From: Streptococcus parasanguinis
GTDB lineage: Bacteria > Bacillota > Bacilli > Lactobacillales > Streptococcaceae
NCBI GenBank assembly: GCA_018377375.1
Contig: JAGZZN010000076.1
Span: forward strand, 1-6,988
Direction: 5' to 3'
DNA: 6,988 nt
The first letter of the stretch is position 1; every line of letters starts with the position of its first letter. Shown one piece after another: positions 5,717-6,988 of the stretch. The notes under the pieces were generated by a model, which saw only the letters and a program-made list of their open reading frames with translations, was not told the DNA's origin and ran no database searches. The translations under genes were made by a program, and so were the position numbers.

Positions 5717-5749
5717 GAATAATAACAGCTTAGAAAGAAGGATCTCAAA

Positions 5750-6379
5750 ATGGGAAAATTAGAAGTTATTACACATCCACTGATTCAACACAAATTGTCT
5801 ATTCTCCGTCGCACGGATACCTCTACGAAGGCCTTTCGTGAATTGGTAGATGAAATTGCTATGTTGATGGGCTACGAAGTGTTGCGTGAATTGCCTCTTG
5901 AAGATGTTGAGATTGAAACTCCTATTACTAAAACCGTTCAAAAGCAAATCGCAGGGAAGAAATTGGCTATTGTCCCAATTCTTCGTGCAGGGATTGGGAT
6001 GGTCGATGGTCTCTTGAGTTTGGTACCAGCTGCTAAGGTTGGCCATATCGGGATGTACCGTGATGAAGAAACCTTGAAACCAGTTGAATACTTGGTGAAA
6101 TTGCCAGAAGATATTGATCAACGTCGTATCTTTGTAGTAGACCCGATGCTTGCTACGGGTGGATCTGCTATTCTAGCTATTGATTCCTTGAAAAAACGTG
6201 GCGCTAGCCATATCAAGTTTGTCTGCTTGGTATCAGCGCCAGAAGGGGTGAAAGCTCTTCAAGAAGCTCACCCAGATGTTGATATCTTTACAGCAGCCCT
6301 CGATGATCATTTGAATGAACATGGCTACATTGTTCCTGGTCTTGGAGATGCAGGTGACCGTTTATTCGGTACCAAATAA
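5750..6379 (+). CDS. upp: Uracil phosphoribosyltransferase
   Basis: This cytosolic salvage enzyme makes UMP and pyrophosphate from uracil and PRPP. It has 209 residues, the usual bacterial length. The start MGKLEVITHPLIQHKLSILR is typical. RAGIGM (79-84), YRDEETL (103-109), the PRPP-binding loop VVDPMLATGGSA (129-140) and the C-terminal uracil-binding segment GYIVPGLGDAGDRLFGT (192-208) are all intact. The ATG is supported by AAGGA (5738-5742) seven bases upstream. It has its own promoter and a long leader with a possible attenuator. It is followed directly by clpP, a neighbourhood common in streptococci that appears to be positional rather than functional. No strong terminator separates the two, so some read-through into clpP is possible. 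Confidence 0.97.
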   Translation: MGKLEVITHPLIQHKLSILRRTDTSTKAFRELVDEIAMLMGYEVLRELPLEDVEIETPITKTVQKQIAGKKLAIVPILRAGIGMVDGLLSLVPAAKVGHIGMYRDEETLKPVEYLVKLPEDIDQRRIFVVDPMLATGGSAILAIDSLKKRGASHIKFVCLVSAPEGVKALQEAHPDVDIFTAALDDHLNEHGYIVPGLGDAGDRLFGTK

Positions 6380-6402
6380 AGAAACCATTCATTATAAGTT
6401 CG

Positions 6403-6429
6403 AAAGGTGCTTAAGATTTGACCTTTTTT
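6403..6429 (+). terminator. Weak possible upp terminator overlapping the CtsR site
   Basis: AAAGGT (6403-6408) pairs with ACCTTT (6421-6426) around a 12-base loop, followed by TTT (6427-6429). The stem is short and the T-run is cut by G6430, so it would be inefficient. Its 3' arm lies inside the CtsR operator, so the match may be a by-product of that motif. Confidence 0.25.
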
Positions 6430-6433
6430 GACC
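6417..6433. promoter_or_regulatory. CtsR operator of clpP
   Basis: TTTGACC-TTT-TTTGACC is, on the other strand, a perfect tandem heptamer GGTCAAA-N3-GGTCAAA, the binding site of the heat-shock repressor CtsR. Its first repeat contains the clpP -35 and its second fills the promoter spacer, so bound CtsR would block RNA polymerase. Release on heat or protein-damage stress would raise clpP expression, as known in low-GC Gram-positive bacteria. Confidence 0.95.
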
Positions 6434-6446
6434 ATTGGTTTATAAT
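6418..6446 (+). promoter_or_regulatory. clpP promoter
   Basis: The -35 TTGACC (6418-6423) and -10 TATAAT (6441-6446) are 17 bases apart. Transcription should start near 6453, leaving a leader of about 56 bases. The second TTGACC (6428-6433) is only 7 bases from the -10 and cannot serve as its -35. Confidence 0.9.
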
Positions 6447-6464
6447 AGCACATATACTTTGAAC

Positions 6465-6479
6465 CTCACGAATCGTGAG
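6465..6479 (+). other. Perfect palindrome in the clpP 5' untranslated leader
   Basis: CTCACGA-A-TCGTGAG is a 15-base palindrome. As RNA it would form a 6-pair hairpin with a 3-base loop, beginning about 12 bases after the expected transcript start. No T-run follows, so it is not a terminator. It could stabilise the mRNA 5' end or bind a second regulator. I recognise no known operator in it. Confidence 0.6.
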
Positions 6480-6508
6480 AATGAATGGATACTAAAGGAG
6501 AAGAATAG

Positions 6509-6988
6509 ATGATTCCAGTAGTTATTGAACAAACCAGTCGTGGAGAACGTTCTTACGATATTTATTCCCGTCTGTTGAAAGATCGAATTATCATGGTAAC
6601 AGGACCAGTTGAGGACCAAATGGCTAACTCCATTATCGCTCAATTGCTCTTCTTGGATGCCCAAGATAATACAAAAGATATCTATATGTATATCAATACA
6701 CCAGGGGGCTCTGTCTCTGCAGGTCTCGCCATTGTAGATACTATGAACTTTATCAAGTCAGATGTCCAAACCATTGTCATGGGGATGGCTGCTTCTATGG
6801 GAACTATTATCGCTTCAAGTGGTGCGAAGGGCAAACGCTTCATGTTGCCAAACGCAGAGTACATGATTCACCAACCAATGGGTGGTACTGGTGGTGGTAC
6901 CCAACAAACCGATATGGCGATTGCAGCAGAACACTTGCTCAAAACACGGAATAACTTGGAAAAAATCCTTGCGGAAAATTCAGGTCAA
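6509..6988 (+). CDS. clpP: ATP-dependent Clp protease proteolytic subunit, 3' end missing
   Basis: This serine peptidase assembles into a two-ring tetradecamer and degrades proteins fed by Clp ATPases. In streptococci it affects stress survival and competence. The 160 codons present show the start MIPVVIEQTSRGERSYDIYS, the oxyanion-loop PGGSVSAG (65-72), the catalytic S96 in GMAASMG, and H121 in MIHQPMGG. The third catalytic residue, an Asp expected near 171, and roughly 36 C-terminal residues lie beyond the window. The ATG is supported by AAAGGAG (6494-6500) eight bases upstream. No propeptide beyond the usual short N-terminus is apparent. Control is by the CtsR operator lying on its promoter. 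Confidence 0.97.
   Translation, partial: MIPVVIEQTSRGERSYDIYSRLLKDRIIMVTGPVEDQMANSIIAQLLFLDAQDNTKDIYMYINTPGGSVSAGLAIVDTMNFIKSDVQTIVMGMAASMGTIIASSGAKGKRFMLPNAEYMIHQPMGGTGGGTQQTDMAIAAEHLLKTRNNLEKILAENSGQ

Noticed and set aside
5500..5748. Minus-strand reading frame of 82 codons over the mgtA-upp spacer
   Set aside because: It covers the mgtA terminator and upp promoter in antisense, and its Phe/Ser/Tyr-rich product is what A/T-rich spacer DNA gives by chance.
6876..6901. GGTGGTACTGGTGGTGGTACC-like short repeat
   Set aside because: It is the codon run for the glycine-rich MGGTGGGT segment of ClpP, a normal feature of the family.

Overview
The window looks like chromosomal DNA of an oral or viridans-type Streptococcus (mitis/sanguinis/parasanguinis-like). 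The evidence is low-GC coding sequence with strong AGGAG ribosome sites, a streptococcal MET-box, a CtsR operator at clpP, the upp-clpP gene pair, and protein sequences that read as streptococcal. The species call rests on memory of these families, not on a search. All five large genes are on the + strand, and I found no mobile gene, tRNA, rRNA or CRISPR array.

Layout: 1-103 is a hairpin-rich repeat-like element that may end an upstream transcript. 103-206 holds a perfect MET-box and a promoter. 207-2469 is a two-gene transsulfuration operon: a cystathionine gamma-synthase-family enzyme (metB) followed one base later by a MalY/PatB-type cystathionine beta-lyase. Together they would convert cysteine plus an activated homoserine to homocysteine for methionine synthesis. 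2470-2869 is a 400-base leader containing a consensus promoter, an M-box (ykoK-type) magnesium riboswitch, an intrinsic terminator, and about 140 bases with a 29-codon leader ORF and strong potential RNA structure. 2870-5530 is mgtA, a P-type Mg2+-importing ATPase. 5531-5749 holds the mgtA terminator, the upp promoter and a leader with a possible attenuator. 5750-6379 is upp (uracil salvage). 6380-6508 holds the CtsR-controlled clpP promoter, and 6509-6988 is clpP, cut by the window edge.

The most interesting part is the mgtA leader. Downstream of the M-box terminator there is a short ORF with a good ribosome site and an acidic/proline-rich start (IDDHPEP). This recalls the MgtL leader peptides that sense Mg2+ by ribosome instability in enterobacteria. 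The same bases can form a 15-pair helix that buries the short ORF's start codon. A 10-pair helix abuts it with zero spacer, giving the geometry of an H-type pseudoknot. A CUCCU segment at the end of the short ORF can also pair with the mgtA Shine-Dalgarno. I infer a two-layer control, with transcriptional control by the M-box and then translational control by leader peptide and RNA structure. Only the base pairing and reading frames are seen directly. The metB-malY operon has no terminator of its own before the mgtA promoter, so the Mg2+-dependent terminator may also set where that operon's transcript ends.
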